NCBI RefSeq assembly: GCF_026735165.1
Contig: NZ_JAPQES010000002.1
Location: forward strand, 1 to 64,000
DNA from: Clostridium ganghwense
GTDB taxonomy: Bacteria; Bacillota; Clostridia; Clostridiales; Clostridiaceae
Direction: 5' to 3'
DNA: 64,000 nucleotides
A program made the position numbers and the translations under genes. Under the pieces are notes generated by a model that saw only the letters and a list, made by a program, of their open reading frames with translations, was not told where the DNA came from and did no database searches. Shown here in pieces: positions 34,297 through 43,440 of this stretch (positions are counted from its first letter, which is position 1; each line of letters begins with the position of its first letter).

Positions 34297-34336
34297 CCTC
34301 TCACCCTCATTTGAAAATTTTTATCATTTTATAATC

Positions 34337-34921
34337 TTACATTTTATAAATCTTGATATCATCTTTTGAAATATCAAGGATTCCACTTAAATATTCCTTT
34401 ATCATATCACTCTTCTTATGATCTTCTATTTCTGACCCGCCAACTTCTTTACTATCTTTTATTTCAATTTTTTTAATCTTTTTTATTTTTCCTTCAGTAA
34501 CACCTACATTTATGGCATTTATAATGAAATTTTCTTCTTCCATATTGTAACTTACATCTACTAAAACCTCATAATTGTCCTTAGGAAATTTTTCCTTAAG
34601 CTTTTTGATGCACAACTTTTCCAAATTTGTTGAAAAAACATTTATAGTATTATCTATGCTGCTCGTCTTATATTTATCATAATCTTTAGTATATTCTTTT
34701 TCTTCAAAATATTTTGAAGCTGAATTAACATAAGTATCCATATCAAAATTTTTATCAAATATTTTAATAATTGGATTAATAATAACAGTTATTAATATCA
34801 GCCCTAAAACAAATTTTGCATATTTTTTAATTTTATTATTAGGTAATATCATTTCCACAGCTGTAATAAAAAAAACCGCTGTACAAATATTAATTATCCA
34901 TATTTTAAGATGTTCCAGCAT
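34337..34921 (-). CDS. spoIIIAF: Stage III sporulation protein AF
   Basis: 194 aa. Two N-terminal membrane segments (IWIINICTAVFFITAVEMI and YAKFVLGLILITVIINPIIKIF) come before a soluble, Lys/Glu-rich domain of about 130 residues. The IWIINICTAVFFITAVEMILP opening is typical of the family. The ATG follows AGGAGG. It is part of the spoIIIA membrane complex. Confidence 0.92.
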   Translation of the reverse strand: MLEHLKIWIINICTAVFFITAVEMILPNNKIKKYAKFVLGLILITVIINPIIKIFDKNFDMDTYVNSASKYFEEKEYTKDYDKYKTSSIDNTINVFSTNLEKLCIKKLKEKFPKDNYEVLVDVSYNMEEENFIINAINVGVTEGKIKKIKKIEIKDSKEVGGSEIEDHKKSDMIKEYLSGILDISKDDIKIYKM

Positions 34922-34936
34922 ATCATTCTGCTCCTC

Positions 34937-36091
34937 CTATCCACCTATAACAATTTTTCCTGCTGATGCAATAATAGATACCATTATAAAAAACATAACA
35001 GATACACTAATAAGACAGGAAGTAATTAATATGAGCGAATCTCCTGCTGAACCAATACATTTAACTAATCTTTTATCGCTTACTGGTTCGATAAGCGCTG
35101 CTGTAAGTTTATATATCAACGCCATTGCAATCATCTTAATTACCGGGAAAATAATTATTGCAATTAAAATAATTAACCCAATACTACTTAAAGCATTTTT
35201 CAAAAGTAATGAATAACCAGCAACTGTAGATATTGCATCAGATAAACTTTTACCTACTATAGGTACAAAATTATCCACTGCAAATTTCACAGTTTTTTCA
35301 GCAACAGCATCTATTGTAGAAGTAGTTATTCCTCTTATCGTTATAATCCCTATGAATATTGTCATAATAATACCTTGCACCCAAAGAACTACTTGATTTA
35401 GCAATTTTGATAGTTTATCTACTTTATACTCTTCTGAAATATTGTTAACAAATTGTATGACAAATGCCATACCAATTATAGGTATTAATAAATCTATAAA
35501 TATTCTTGCACTGATATTAGTTACTCCAATTATTATAGGATCCATAGCAGCTGCCTGTGTAAACCCTCCTACAGAAGCTAAAAGCATCAATAATACAGGT
35601 ATTAAAGCTGCCATAAAATCGGTCATGCTTTTAATTGCATCCTTAGCAGTAGATATTCCTATATAAAAGCTCTTAGTAATAAGTACTATGAGCAGAGCAT
35701 AGCATGCAAAATATGCTATATTAGATAAATTGCCATTGCTGAAAGCATTCTCTAAATTACTAATCAGCGCACAAATTATACATATTACTATTATCATAGC
35801 CATTAACTTTCCACAGGCAGCTACTTCTTTAAACCCGTAAGTTAATAATGCTTTTATAATTTTTTTAACAGAAAACTTTCCATCTCCACTTTTCATATAC
35901 TGCTTAACATATGTTTTAACATCCATATCATTTAAAATCTCATATTCTGTTTTCATATTGCTTATATAATCATATAGCTGTTCAATTTTCATATTATCTT
36001 TACTATCAAGTAGTGGATTTTCAGTATAAGCTTGTACATTAGAAAAGGGGATTAATAAAAACATAATTATTATGATTAATATTTTTTTCAT
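34937..36091 (-). CDS. spoIIIAE: Stage III sporulation protein AE
   Basis: 384 aa. A signal peptide (KILIIIIMFLLIPFSNVQA) precedes a periplasmic-type stretch and about eight membrane segments. Conserved blocks include AALIPVLLMLLASVGGFTQAAAMDPI and KFAVDNFVPIVGKSLSDAI. It is the largest membrane part of the mother-cell channel. 15 bp separate it from spoIIIAF. Confidence 0.95.
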   Translation of the reverse strand: MKKILIIIIMFLLIPFSNVQAYTENPLLDSKDNMKIEQLYDYISNMKTEYEILNDMDVKTYVKQYMKSGDGKFSVKKIIKALLTYGFKEVAACGKLMAMIIVICIICALISNLENAFSNGNLSNIAYFACYALLIVLITKSFYIGISTAKDAIKSMTDFMAALIPVLLMLLASVGGFTQAAAMDPIIIGVTNISARIFIDLLIPIIGMAFVIQFVNNISEEYKVDKLSKLLNQVVLWVQGIIMTIFIGIITIRGITTSTIDAVAEKTVKFAVDNFVPIVGKSLSDAISTVAGYSLLLKNALSSIGLIILIAIIIFPVIKMIAMALIYKLTAALIEPVSDKRLVKCIGSAGDSLILITSCLISVSVMFFIMVSIIASAGKIVIGG

Positions 36092-36112
36092 ATATTATAC
36101 CTCGTATCCCTT

Positions 36113-36496
36113 TTACATAATTTTTAAAATCCCTTGAAGCACTGCCATAAGAATAGGAATTGCTAATACTAATATTAATATTTTACCTGCAAATTCAACC
36201 TTTGAGGCAAGACTACTTTCCCCTGCATCCTTACATATCTCACTGCAGAAGGATGCTAAATAAGCAATCCCTAAAATTTTAAAAACAATATTTAAATAAA
36301 CAAAATCAATATTGGCTTTAAGAGAAAGTTCTTGAAGCAGTTGGAGCACTGAAGTTACTTTATCTATCATGAATATAAATATTAATATTCCAGCCGCTAA
36401 GCTAATATGTACTGCTAGATCACTTCTTTTATTTTTTATCACAAGCACGATAGACAGTGTCACAAAGGCAAATCCAACAACTTTTAATATTTCCAT
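36113..36496 (-). CDS. spoIIIAD: Stage III sporulation protein AD
   Basis: 127 aa, four hydrophobic segments. Conserved features are the opening EILKVVGFAFVTLSIVLVIK and a late IAYLASFCSEICKDAGESSLASKVEFAGKI. It works with SpoIIIAC in the channel complex. The ATG follows AGGAGG. Confidence 0.94.
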   Translation of the reverse strand: MEILKVVGFAFVTLSIVLVIKNKRSDLAVHISLAAGILIFIFMIDKVTSVLQLLQELSLKANIDFVYLNIVFKILGIAYLASFCSEICKDAGESSLASKVEFAGKILILVLAIPILMAVLQGILKIM

Positions 36497-36510
36497 ATAT
36501 AATAAGCCTC

Positions 36511-36708
36511 CTAAAATCGGAACATAGTTTTGACAGTGCTAAATAATTTATTTATTAAATCTATCACCATCATTAACACAATTACAATTCCAGCTAAATT
36601 AGCTATTACAGCATAATCGTCTTTCCCAGTAGTTTTTAAAATTTTATCTAATACAATTATTACAATACCTACAGCAGCAATTTTAAATATCAAACTCACA
36701 TCCAACAC
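36511..36708 (-). CDS. spoIIIAC: Stage III sporulation protein AC
   Basis: 65 aa from a GTG at 36708 with AGGAGG 8 nt upstream, at the end of spoIIIAB. Two membrane segments (SLIFKIAAVGIVIIVLDKIL and VIANLAGIVIVLMMVIDLI), then FSTVKTMF. The length and the sequence KTTGKDDYA in the loop are standard for this family. Confidence 0.94.
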   Translation of the reverse strand: MLDVSLIFKIAAVGIVIIVLDKILKTTGKDDYAVIANLAGIVIVLMMVIDLINKLFSTVKTMFRF

Positions 36709-36720
36709 TATTTTTACCTC

Positions 36721-37242
36721 CTATACAATCATAATTACTAAGATAGCACCTAATGAGAATCCTAAATACCTATACATTTTAATATTTTTCTGCATTACTA
36801 CCTCAGCAGCATTTACTTGTTTTTTTAAATTAGTTAAAGATAGTGATAATATGCTTTTCTGACCTTCTACATCTGATTCTCCTAAGGTTCTAGCTAAATC
36901 CAAAAGTACTCTAATGTCTTCTTTCTTTAGATTAATCAGTTCTTTATTACATTCTATAGATTTTTTGAATCCTTCATACACACTATCTACCTCATTGTTA
37001 TCTAGTAATTGCGAAACCTCTAGAAAAATATTTTTTATAGGCTTATTACATTTTTCACCTATATGTTCAAAAATTTCTGGTAGCGATGTGCGAGTATAAA
37101 CTATCTCACTTTCTAATTGGTATAAAGCTTGTTCAATTTCTTTCAATTGTATAACTCTACTTCTTAGATTCTCTCCATAAATAAATCCTATTAAGGAACA
37201 ACTTACTAAAATCAAAATACATCCTAAAGTCTTTAGAAACAT
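36721..37242 (-). CDS. spoIIIAB: Stage III sporulation protein AB
   Basis: 173 aa from the ATG at 37242, one base after the spoIIIAA stop with GGAGG upstream. A longer in-frame reading to 37317 overlaps spoIIIAA and has no signal. A signal-like segment (TLGCILILVSCSLIGFIYG) and a C-terminal hydrophobic segment flank a helical domain similar to type II secretion F proteins, with YTRTSLPEIFEHIG and LARTLGESDVEGQ typical of SpoIIIAB. Confidence 0.94.
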   Translation of the reverse strand: MFLKTLGCILILVSCSLIGFIYGENLRSRVIQLKEIEQALYQLESEIVYTRTSLPEIFEHIGEKCNKPIKNIFLEVSQLLDNNEVDSVYEGFKKSIECNKELINLKKEDIRVLLDLARTLGESDVEGQKSILSLSLTNLKKQVNAAEVVMQKNIKMYRYLGFSLGAILVIMIV

Positions 37243-37243
37243 A

Positions 37244-38167
37244 TTATCTCCTCCAAAGTTTCTCTTTTTCATTAAAGTCATAAATATATTCCACTCTTCC
37301 AACTTCTTTAGAAGCATTTAAGATTACAGCTCTTTGAAAAACATCATTATCTAATATATCTTTAAATACAGCTCTGTTATATAAATCTTCAACTCCAAAT
37401 CCATGAATAGTTGTAATCAAATTTACTCCTGAATTCATAGCAACAAGTATACTCTCGATATCCTTATAAGTTCCTATCTCATCACACACAATCACATCAG
37501 GTGCCATACTTCTAACCGCCATCATAATACCTTCACTTTTAAGACAACTATCAAGTACATCTGTTCTTATACCTACATTCATTTGAGGTATGCCATTACT
37601 ACACCCTCCAATTTCACTTCTTTCATCTATTATGCATATTTTTTTGCCAGATACCTCTGTATATCCTGTTTTTATTCCGTCAGATAAATTTCTAGCAATA
37701 TCTCTTATTAATGTGGTTTTTCCACACTTAGGCGGTGATATTATAATAGTATTTAAAACTCTGTTACCTTCAACAATATAAGGCATTATTTTATTTGAAC
37801 AGTCAATAACTTCTCTACATATTCTAATGTTTAAAGAAGCTACATTTTTTATTGTTTTCACTCTATTATTATCTATAACGCAAGTTCCACATATACCAAC
37901 TCTATGACCACCCTTTATTGTGATAAATCCATTCTTTATATCCTCTTCAAAAGCATAAATTGAGTAATTACTCATACGCTGCAACACAGTTTTTATATCC
38001 TCTTCTGTAACTATATACTCTTTTATAAATTCCTCATTTCCTATATAAAGTTGTAATGGTTTATTTACTTTAATCCTTATTTCTTGCATTTTTTCAAGGT
38101 TTTTTGTGTATTCTAATATTCTTCTTATGCTTTGTGGCAAAATATAAAAAATTTCTTTAGTGTTCAT
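37244..38167 (-). CDS. spoIIIAA: Stage III sporulation protein AA (secretion-type ATPase)
   Basis: 307 aa. Walker A is SPPKCGKTTLIRDIARNL. The acidic motif IIDERSEIGG and VIVCDEIGTYKDIESI match secretion-ATPase folds. An N-terminal domain (KGGHRVGICGTCV) precedes it. It is thought to power the spoIIIA channel from the mother-cell cytoplasm. The ATG follows AAGGGAGG. It is the first gene of spoIIIAA-AH; I could not identify a convincing sigma-E promoter by eye. Confidence 0.95.
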   Translation of the reverse strand: MNTKEIFYILPQSIRRILEYTKNLEKMQEIRIKVNKPLQLYIGNEEFIKEYIVTEEDIKTVLQRMSNYSIYAFEEDIKNGFITIKGGHRVGICGTCVIDNNRVKTIKNVASLNIRICREVIDCSNKIMPYIVEGNRVLNTIIISPPKCGKTTLIRDIARNLSDGIKTGYTEVSGKKICIIDERSEIGGCSNGIPQMNVGIRTDVLDSCLKSEGIMMAVRSMAPDVIVCDEIGTYKDIESILVAMNSGVNLITTIHGFGVEDLYNRAVFKDILDNDVFQRAVILNASKEVGRVEYIYDFNEKEKLWRR

Positions 38168-38268
38168 ACTTTTTATCCTCCCTTCTTATTAAATTTTTAT
38201 TTATCTCATCTTCAAATTATTCCAATAAAAGAAAAAAACACAATTATATTTTTAGTTTAAAATAAAAA

Positions 38269-38300
38269 ATAGCATATAGAACAAATATTCTATATGCTAT
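38269..38300 (-). terminator. Terminator of the zinc-ribbon gene
   Basis: ATAGCATATAGA pairs with TCTATATGCTAT around an 8-nt loop. On the minus strand TTTTTTATTTT follows. It separates the efp transcript from spoIIIA. Confidence 0.85.
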
Positions 38301-38303
38301 CAC

Positions 38304-38693
38304 TTATCTATCTTTATTGCTTTTTAAATTAATAAAATTGCCGCAATTAGGACACAGTATTTTATTTTCATTATCTACTAAACTTTTCTCAATAGCTAAT
38401 ACCTCACTACATCCATCACAACAAACATCTATATAATCATAGCTATTAAATTCTTCATCCTCTTCTTCAAAGCCGTACAGTTCATCTTCTAAGTTACCTA
38501 AGTTCTCATCTAAAACTGTTACATATTCATTTACCTCAGCTTGATTATATTCAATTTCATTAATTTTTTCTACAATGTCAAATAAAATATCATTTACTTG
38601 AGATAATATTTTACTTTCTGTAGAATCTTTATTAACCTCTAATTTATCAATGGCTTCTTTTAACGAAGTTACTTTTGACATAAGAGAACTCAT
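38304..38693 (-). CDS. CD1247-type zinc-ribbon protein
   Basis: 129 aa from the ATG at 38693 with AAAGGGAGTGA upstream; a longer frame to 38738 overlaps efp and lacks support. An N-terminal helical coiled region (SLMSKVTSLKEAIDKLEV) and an acidic middle (ELYGFEEEDEEFNSYDY) lead to a zinc ribbon, CCDGCSEV with CPNCGNFI. It resembles the clostridial CD1247 N-terminal domain family. Function unknown. It follows efp and is probably co-transcribed. Confidence 0.75.
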   Translation of the reverse strand: MSSLMSKVTSLKEAIDKLEVNKDSTESKILSQVNDILFDIVEKINEIEYNQAEVNEYVTVLDENLGNLEDELYGFEEEDEEFNSYDYIDVCCDGCSEVLAIEKSLVDNENKILCPNCGNFINLKSNKDR

Positions 38694-38715
38694 TTTATCA
38701 CTCCCTTTAGGGCAG

Positions 38716-39273
38716 TTATACTCTCTCCATGTAGTCACCAGTTCTAGTATCTACTCTTATCATGTCTCCTTCATTTACAAATAAAGGTACATTTACAACT
38801 GCTCCAGTTTCTAGTTTTGCTGGTTTCAGTACGTTAGTTGTAGTATTTCCTTTAACTCCTGGTTCACATTCAACTATTTGAAGTTCAACAAAGTTAGGTG
38901 CTTCAACTGAAAAAGCTTCACCCTTGTAGAATTTAATTATTGCAAACATATTTTCTTTAAGGTACTTAATAGCTTCTTCTACTTGTTCAAATCCTAATGG
39001 TATTTGTTCAAATGTTTCTTGATCCATGAAGTAATATAATTGTCCATCATCATATAAATATTGCATTTCTTTTCTTTCTATAACTGCTTCCTGAAACTTA
39101 GTTGATGGATTAAAAGTAGTTTCTGTAGCTCCACCACTTATAACATTTCTAATTTTTGCTCTTACAAATGCTGCACCCTTTCCTGGTTTAACATGTAAAA
39201 AGTCAATTACAGTAAAAACTTGTCCATCTAATTCAAAAGTAGTTCCTTTTCTTAAATCTCCAGCTGAAATCAT
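38716..39273 (-). CDS. efp: Translation elongation factor P
   Basis: 185 aa from the ATG at 39273 after GGAGGG, exactly the usual EF-P length. KOW-like domain I contains the modification loop [14 protein letters not shown], with Lys at the expected tip. Domains II and III follow, ending [16 protein letters not shown] rescues ribosomes stalled at polyproline. Confidence 0.97.
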   Translation of the reverse strand: MISAGDLRKGTTFELDGQVFTVIDFLHVKPGKGAAFVRAKIRNVISGGATETTFNPSTKFQEAVIERKEMQYLYDDGQLYYFMDQETFEQIPLGFEQVEEAIKYLKENMFAIIKFYKGEAFSVEAPNFVELQIVECEPGVKGNTTTNVLKPAKLETGAVVNVPLFVNEGDMIRVDTRTGDYMERV

Positions 39274-39520
39274 TATGTATCCCTCCACTAAAGTATTATT
39301 ATTATTTTTATTATAACCCTAAAAGTTATATTAATACTAATCTTATCACTATTCAAAGAGTTTATTATATAAGACCAGACCTAATTTCTTTTTAGAGCTT
39401 TTTCCTATGGTATTAAAACTATAAGTTTTATGACCCTTATTCAACCAATGATATTTTATCAAAACTTGCGAATATTTGCAAATAGATTTATTTTATGTAT
39501 GAATTTTTACACTACCTAAA

Positions 39521-39567
39521 TTTATACTAATGTTATATTGAAAATTTTAAAATAACATTAGTATAAA
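39521..39567 (-). terminator. Terminator of the pilus operon
   Basis: 16-bp perfect arms (TTTATACTAATGTTAT and its complement) around a 15-nt loop. It covers the last dozen codons of the pilO-like gene and its stop codon (39533-39535). Confidence 0.6.
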
Positions 39568-39946
39568 TATTTTTATTTTCTAAAATTTTTATTTCTAATT
39601 CCTTAACACCATAAAAATTTTCTTTTCTCTTTATCATTTGTAAAAAACTATAGAGTTTTTTTACTTCTCCTTTAAATTCTAACTGTAAACATACCAAATT
39701 AGGTGTTTCATTATCTTTTAATATTCTTTTTATTTGTACATAATCCTTATTGTTTATATCCTTTAGTATATCTGTATATGTATAATGCTTATTATTTTTT
39801 GTTGTTTTATTTATTTTTAATTGTTGAAGTTGCTGTTGTTTATGAAGCAAATTTTTCTTTTGGAACTTTGCAAATATAACACCAATTATAAGCAATATAC
39901 TTAATAAATATATTAATAAATTATTTTTAAATCTTTCATTAATCAT
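39533..39946 (-). CDS. PilO-like pilus assembly protein
   Basis: 137 aa. One N-terminal membrane segment (NLLIYLLSILLIIGVIFAKF) is followed by a small coiled region and an alpha/beta domain. Sequence similarity is weak, but size, topology and position after pilM- and pilN-like genes support a PilO role in the inner-membrane alignment complex. It overlaps the pilN-like gene by 8 bp. Its end forms the operon terminator. Confidence 0.55.
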   Translation of the reverse strand: MINERFKNNLLIYLLSILLIIGVIFAKFQKKNLLHKQQQLQQLKINKTTKNNKHYTYTDILKDINNKDYVQIKRILKDNETPNLVCLQLEFKGEVKKLYSFLQMIKRKENFYGVKELEIKILENKNIYTNVILKFSI

Positions 39947-40409
39947 TATTTACCTCTAAACTTATTTTTAATCTAATATTATTATTTTCTGTAACTGATT
40001 CTAAATCTAAAATTTTAATTTTTTTACTTTTTTCAATATACTCTATAAACTCACTAATTTTTTGTTTATCAGAATAGCTACCATCTAATTGTATTTTTTT
40101 ATCCTTTATCTTAACATAAAAAAAATTCTTTTTATCACCTAAATAAACTATGAAATTTTTCAATGTATTTATTGTGCTTATCTTTTTCTTTCGCATAACA
40201 TATAATCTATTTCTTTCAACTTTAACATTCTGAATGCTTTGTTCAACCTCTTTATTAATACTAATTATATTTTTAGAATTTATAATTATATCTATTCCTA
40301 TAATTGTTATACATAGTAATAAGATAACCAAATTTATCTTAAATCTTAAATAACTTTTTTCTTTAACTCTCTTTCTATACCATAATGGTAAAAAATTATA
40401 TTCATTCAT
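39939..40409 (-). CDS. PilN-like pilus assembly protein
   Basis: 156 aa. It starts NEYNFLPLWYRKRV, like the PilN opening (N-x-NLLP-x-x). A membrane segment (FKINLVILLLCITIIGIDIII) follows, then coiled coil and a ferredoxin-like domain. The ATG follows AGGAG. It joins PilM and PilO in the inner-membrane platform; call by position and topology. Confidence 0.6.
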   Translation of the reverse strand: MNEYNFLPLWYRKRVKEKSYLRFKINLVILLLCITIIGIDIIINSKNIISINKEVEQSIQNVKVERNRLYVMRKKKISTINTLKNFIVYLGDKKNFFYVKIKDKKIQLDGSYSDKQKISEFIEYIEKSKKIKILDLESVTENNNIRLKISLEVNND

Positions 40410-40412
40410 TAC

Positions 40413-41186
40413 TTAACTCCTATTTAGAATAAAAGTCTCCATTATAATCTCCTCATCAAATTCACCTAAATTTTCATATGTATATTTTTTTTCATTCATT
40501 AAGTACTCTTTGAATCTAATATCATTTAAATTAACACTATATACTTTATTGATTTTTTTATCTAACCCTAAAACTTTATCATTGATATAATCATATTGAC
40601 TAATAACAAACTCATAGTTTTCGTTATTATCTCTAATAACCTTATTAGCTATGATCTTATCATCACTCACTGCTGTTATATATAAATTTTCATTATAATT
40701 AAATATAAAAATATAACTCTTATCCAAAACGTAATTTTTAAAATACTGTAAAAAATAAAATTGTATCAAATTAACTTTCTTGATTACATTATTACACTTT
40801 ATACAGTGTTTTAATCCATTTAATCTTTGGCAATTTACACAGAAAACCAATAGTTCCAACTCATTTTCTTGCTCTTTATATATTGTATAGGAATAAAAAA
40901 TTTCTTCCGCTTTTCTACCATATAAATGTATCAATTGATTTTCAACTATATTATCCAATTTATATCCATATACTTTAGGTAAACTCATATATTTAATATA
41001 TATCTCTTCTCCTTCAACCATAATATAAATATTTTTCTTTCTCACTCTAGTCTTTAAGTCCTCTAAATCTTTTATAATTACCCTTTCTAAGCCTTTCTTT
41101 TCTTTAATTAATTTATGTTTTTTTCCTAATTTAAGACTATTAATATTATGATTGCATATTTCAAGAATTATATCTTTCTTTAACAT
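40413..41186 (-). CDS. PilM-like pilus assembly protein (divergent)
   Basis: 257 aa, no membrane segment. It resembles a shortened actin-like PilM only loosely (KDIILEICNHNINSLKLGK at the start). Catalytic ATP motifs are not obvious. Its position between pilin-like genes and a pilN-like gene supports the assignment. The ATG follows AAGGAG. Confidence 0.5.
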   Translation of the reverse strand: MLKKDIILEICNHNINSLKLGKKHKLIKEKKGLERVIIKDLEDLKTRVRKKNIYIMVEGEEIYIKYMSLPKVYGYKLDNIVENQLIHLYGRKAEEIFYSYTIYKEQENELELLVFCVNCQRLNGLKHCIKCNNVIKKVNLIQFYFLQYFKNYVLDKSYIFIFNYNENLYITAVSDDKIIANKVIRDNNENYEFVISQYDYINDKVLGLDKKINKVYSVNLNDIRFKEYLMNEKKYTYENLGEFDEEIIMETFILNRS

Positions 41187-41202
41187 AGTATTTTCTCCTT
41201 AT

Positions 41203-41649
41203 TTAACACTCTGTTTTCAAATAACTAAATTCAATTTTTTTCTGATTATCTTCTCTTATCTTATAAATATAATATTCTCTTCTATATGTTTTACCATCTG
41301 GTGGATAGATATATAATATAATGTTTCTTTTTTCTTTATCATACATTACATAAGAATTCTTAAAGCTAATTTCTCTGTCATTAATATTACTTAGTAAATT
41401 ATGTACACTCTCATTATTTATATTAACACTTGAATTTTCTTTAATATATTTATTTATGCGGCTCAATAAATACTCCTTATGCTTTTCATATATATCTTGA
41501 CCTAAATTGTAATAAATAAAATCTAAATTATTTTTTCTTCTTAAAATTTGAATACTAAAACTACAAAGTAAACTTGTAAGAATTATACTGAGAATAAGTA
41601 ATGTAAAAATCATTATATATCCTCTTTTCTTTCTTTTAATCCTATACAT
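41203..41649 (-). CDS. Pilin-like protein, PilX type
   Basis: 148 aa. The N-terminus KRKKRGYIMIFTLLILSIILTSLLCSF has the basic leader, a Gly before the hydrophobic helix and no Glu5, as in PilX-type minor pilins. The ATG at 41649 retains this leader; an internal ATG with GAGG upstream would remove it. It overlaps the preceding pilin gene by 37 bp. The soluble part is highly charged. Confidence 0.6.
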   Translation of the reverse strand: MYRIKRKKRGYIMIFTLLILSIILTSLLCSFSIQILRRKNNLDFIYYNLGQDIYEKHKEYLLSRINKYIKENSSVNINNESVHNLLSNINDREISFKNSYVMYDKEKRNIILYIYPPDGKTYRREYYIYKIREDNQKKIEFSYLKTEC

Positions 41650-42083
41650 CTTTCAAATATTTCTCCATTATTCGTTTTTATAGTTACATAAATAATATTT
41701 TTATTTTTATAGATTGTAAAATCCTTAATATCCTCTACTATAGAAACAGGTTTATACGTTGAATTTATATACTTAAAATAATCTATTATAATTTTACATT
41801 TATTTTGTGACATACTCCTCTTTTCTATAGTATTTGTATCACCATTTACTTTCTCTATAATTAACTTACTATTTTCTATTCTAATAGCCTTATTTCTAAC
41901 ATCTTTAACTTCTGTTTCAATAAATCTCAAGGCTTCTTGTGAATAATTTTCATACCTGTCTTCTCTAATAACACTTTTATAATTCTTAACCTCTCTAAAA
42001 ACCATATTCGTCATTACCAATGTTAATATAGATATTATCGATAAGGAAATTACAAGTTCAATTAAGGTAAATCCTCTTTTCAC
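41613..42083 (-). CDS. Type IV prepilin-like protein
   Basis: 156 aa from a GTG after AAGGGGG. The leader is very short, MKRG then FTLIELVISLSIISILTLV, the classical prepilin peptidase site with Glu5. Long N-terminal helix, then a soluble domain (YENYSQEALRFIETEVKDV). Minor pilin of PilW-like type is likely. Confidence 0.85.
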   Translation of the reverse strand: MKRGFTLIELVISLSIISILTLVMTNMVFREVKNYKSVIREDRYENYSQEALRFIETEVKDVRNKAIRIENSKLIIEKVNGDTNTIEKRSMSQNKCKIIIDYFKYINSTYKPVSIVEDIKDFTIYKNKNIIYVTIKTNNGEIFERCIGLKERKEDI

Positions 42084-42086
42084 TTT

Positions 42087-42536
42087 CTAATATTCCCCCT
42101 TAAAACAAACAGCTCTCATCACTTTATTATGATTTTGTATATTAACATACAACTCTAGATTAATTTTTAAGACCTCCTTATCATCCTCAATGCTCATAAT
42201 TAAATACGGTCTATGTTTTATTTCTTCTGATGTAAAAATATTCTTAGCTCCTTCAATTTTCAAACTCTCCAGACTAATATTTTCTTTATTTATTATCACT
42301 AAATTCTTACTTTCCATTACTTTAATATCATCATAGTTATAGTTGTAATATATGTCCTCTTTTAGTGAATCTAAAAACTCTACATATTCATTTACTTGTC
42401 TATTGTAGCTATTTAACTTTAAGTTATTTATTTTAATAGATAATATAAAACTACTTAACAAAAAAAATATAGCCATACTGCAAACAACTTCCACCATACC
42501 TATTCCTTTTTTCTTACACTTATTTAATCTGAACAT
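42087..42536 (-). CDS. Type IV prepilin-like protein (PilV type)
   Basis: 149 aa. The leader MFRLNKCKKKG is followed by IGMVEVVCSMAIFFLLSSFILSI, with Glu at the fifth mature position. It overlaps the preceding prepilin gene by 17 bp. Its order among minor pilins is like that of PilV. Confidence 0.8.
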   Translation of the reverse strand: MFRLNKCKKKGIGMVEVVCSMAIFFLLSSFILSIKINNLKLNSYNRQVNEYVEFLDSLKEDIYYNYNYDDIKVMESKNLVIINKENISLESLKIEGAKNIFTSEEIKHRPYLIMSIEDDKEVLKINLELYVNIQNHNKVMRAVCFKGEY

Positions 42537-42960
42537 AATTAGTACCTACTCTCAAGGTTATAAAATGATTTTTCCCTTTTCTATCTTTATAAGTTATAGT
42601 ACACGCATCACTTGTATTACCTAAATTATCTATATAAATCAATTGCTTGCCACTTGATGTATTTATAGATTCTAATTTAAACTCTTTGGGCATCTCATAA
42701 CTTTTAACTGTTAAACCACAATGAAAGGTAATACTCCTTGAATCAAAAACTAAATATCCAGTTTTATTTTTCCCTTTACAATATTGTTTTGAATCATTTA
42801 TAATATGCAAAATAGAATTATTACATATATCAACATTAAAGCTGTTAAGCGTAGAATTATATATTCCGTAGCAATTTGTTATTGATATTCCACTTAGAAT
42901 TGATATTATACTTAATACTATAACTACTTCTATTAAAGTTGTTCCTTTTTTCTTATTCAT
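42520..42960 (-). CDS. Type IV prepilin-like protein (FimT/GspH type)
   Basis: 146 aa. The leader MNKKKG is followed by TTLIEVVIVLSIISILSGI. The soluble part has CNNSILHIINDSKQYC and ends TLRVGTNYVQIK, consistent with a FimT/GspH-like minor pilin. The ribosome binding site is weak. Confidence 0.82.
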   Translation of the reverse strand: MNKKKGTTLIEVVIVLSIISILSGISITNCYGIYNSTLNSFNVDICNNSILHIINDSKQYCKGKNKTGYLVFDSRSITFHCGLTVKSYEMPKEFKLESINTSSGKQLIYIDNLGNTSDACTITYKDRKGKNHFITLRVGTNYVQIK

Positions 42961-43025
42961 TTTTATTAATTTCCTATTATCTCCTTATTCTATGCTGTTT
43001 TTCATCTTCATTAAAGGTCTGAACG

Positions 43026-43418
43026 CTATTTAGAAGTGGGATATATTTGTTTCAATTTATCTACAATAGTATATTTGTTATCATTATCAATTTCCAAAGT
43101 ATATCCTTTACCATCAATATTGTACTCAATCTTAACCCCTTCATCATTAGGTTTTGCAGTAATAATTTGAATTCCCACCAGATCCTTAGTTGTATTTTTT
43201 ATTGCTTCCTCCGAATAATTATTATTATTTTCCATATAGCTCATAAAAGCAGCAGTATATATCTGTCTACCTGTATCAATGGCCTTCATTTTTATAGCTT
43301 TTTCTCTGTATCCATTAAACCTAGGAACTAAAAAACTACTTAGCACCAAAATTACAGCCATGACAACTATAAGCTCAATCAACGTAAATCCTTTGCTAGT
43401 TAATTCTTTTTTTTTCAC
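43026..43418 (-). CDS. pilA: Major-type IV pilin candidate
   Basis: 130 aa from a GTG with GGAGG 8 nt upstream. The leader KKKELTSKG is followed by FTLIELIVVMAVILVLSSFLVPRF, the best prepilin signal in the cluster. The short soluble domain (YREKAIKMKAIDTGRQIYTAAFMSYMENN) fits a major pilin or pseudopilin GspG. It is the first pilin gene after pilC, with the strongest ribosome binding site. Confidence 0.85.
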   Translation of the reverse strand: MKKKELTSKGFTLIELIVVMAVILVLSSFLVPRFNGYREKAIKMKAIDTGRQIYTAAFMSYMENNNNYSEEAIKNTTKDLVGIQIITAKPNDEGVKIEYNIDGKGYTLEIDNDNKYTIVDKLKQIYPTSK

Positions 43419-43440
43419 TGTTACTTCCTCCTAAATTCCT

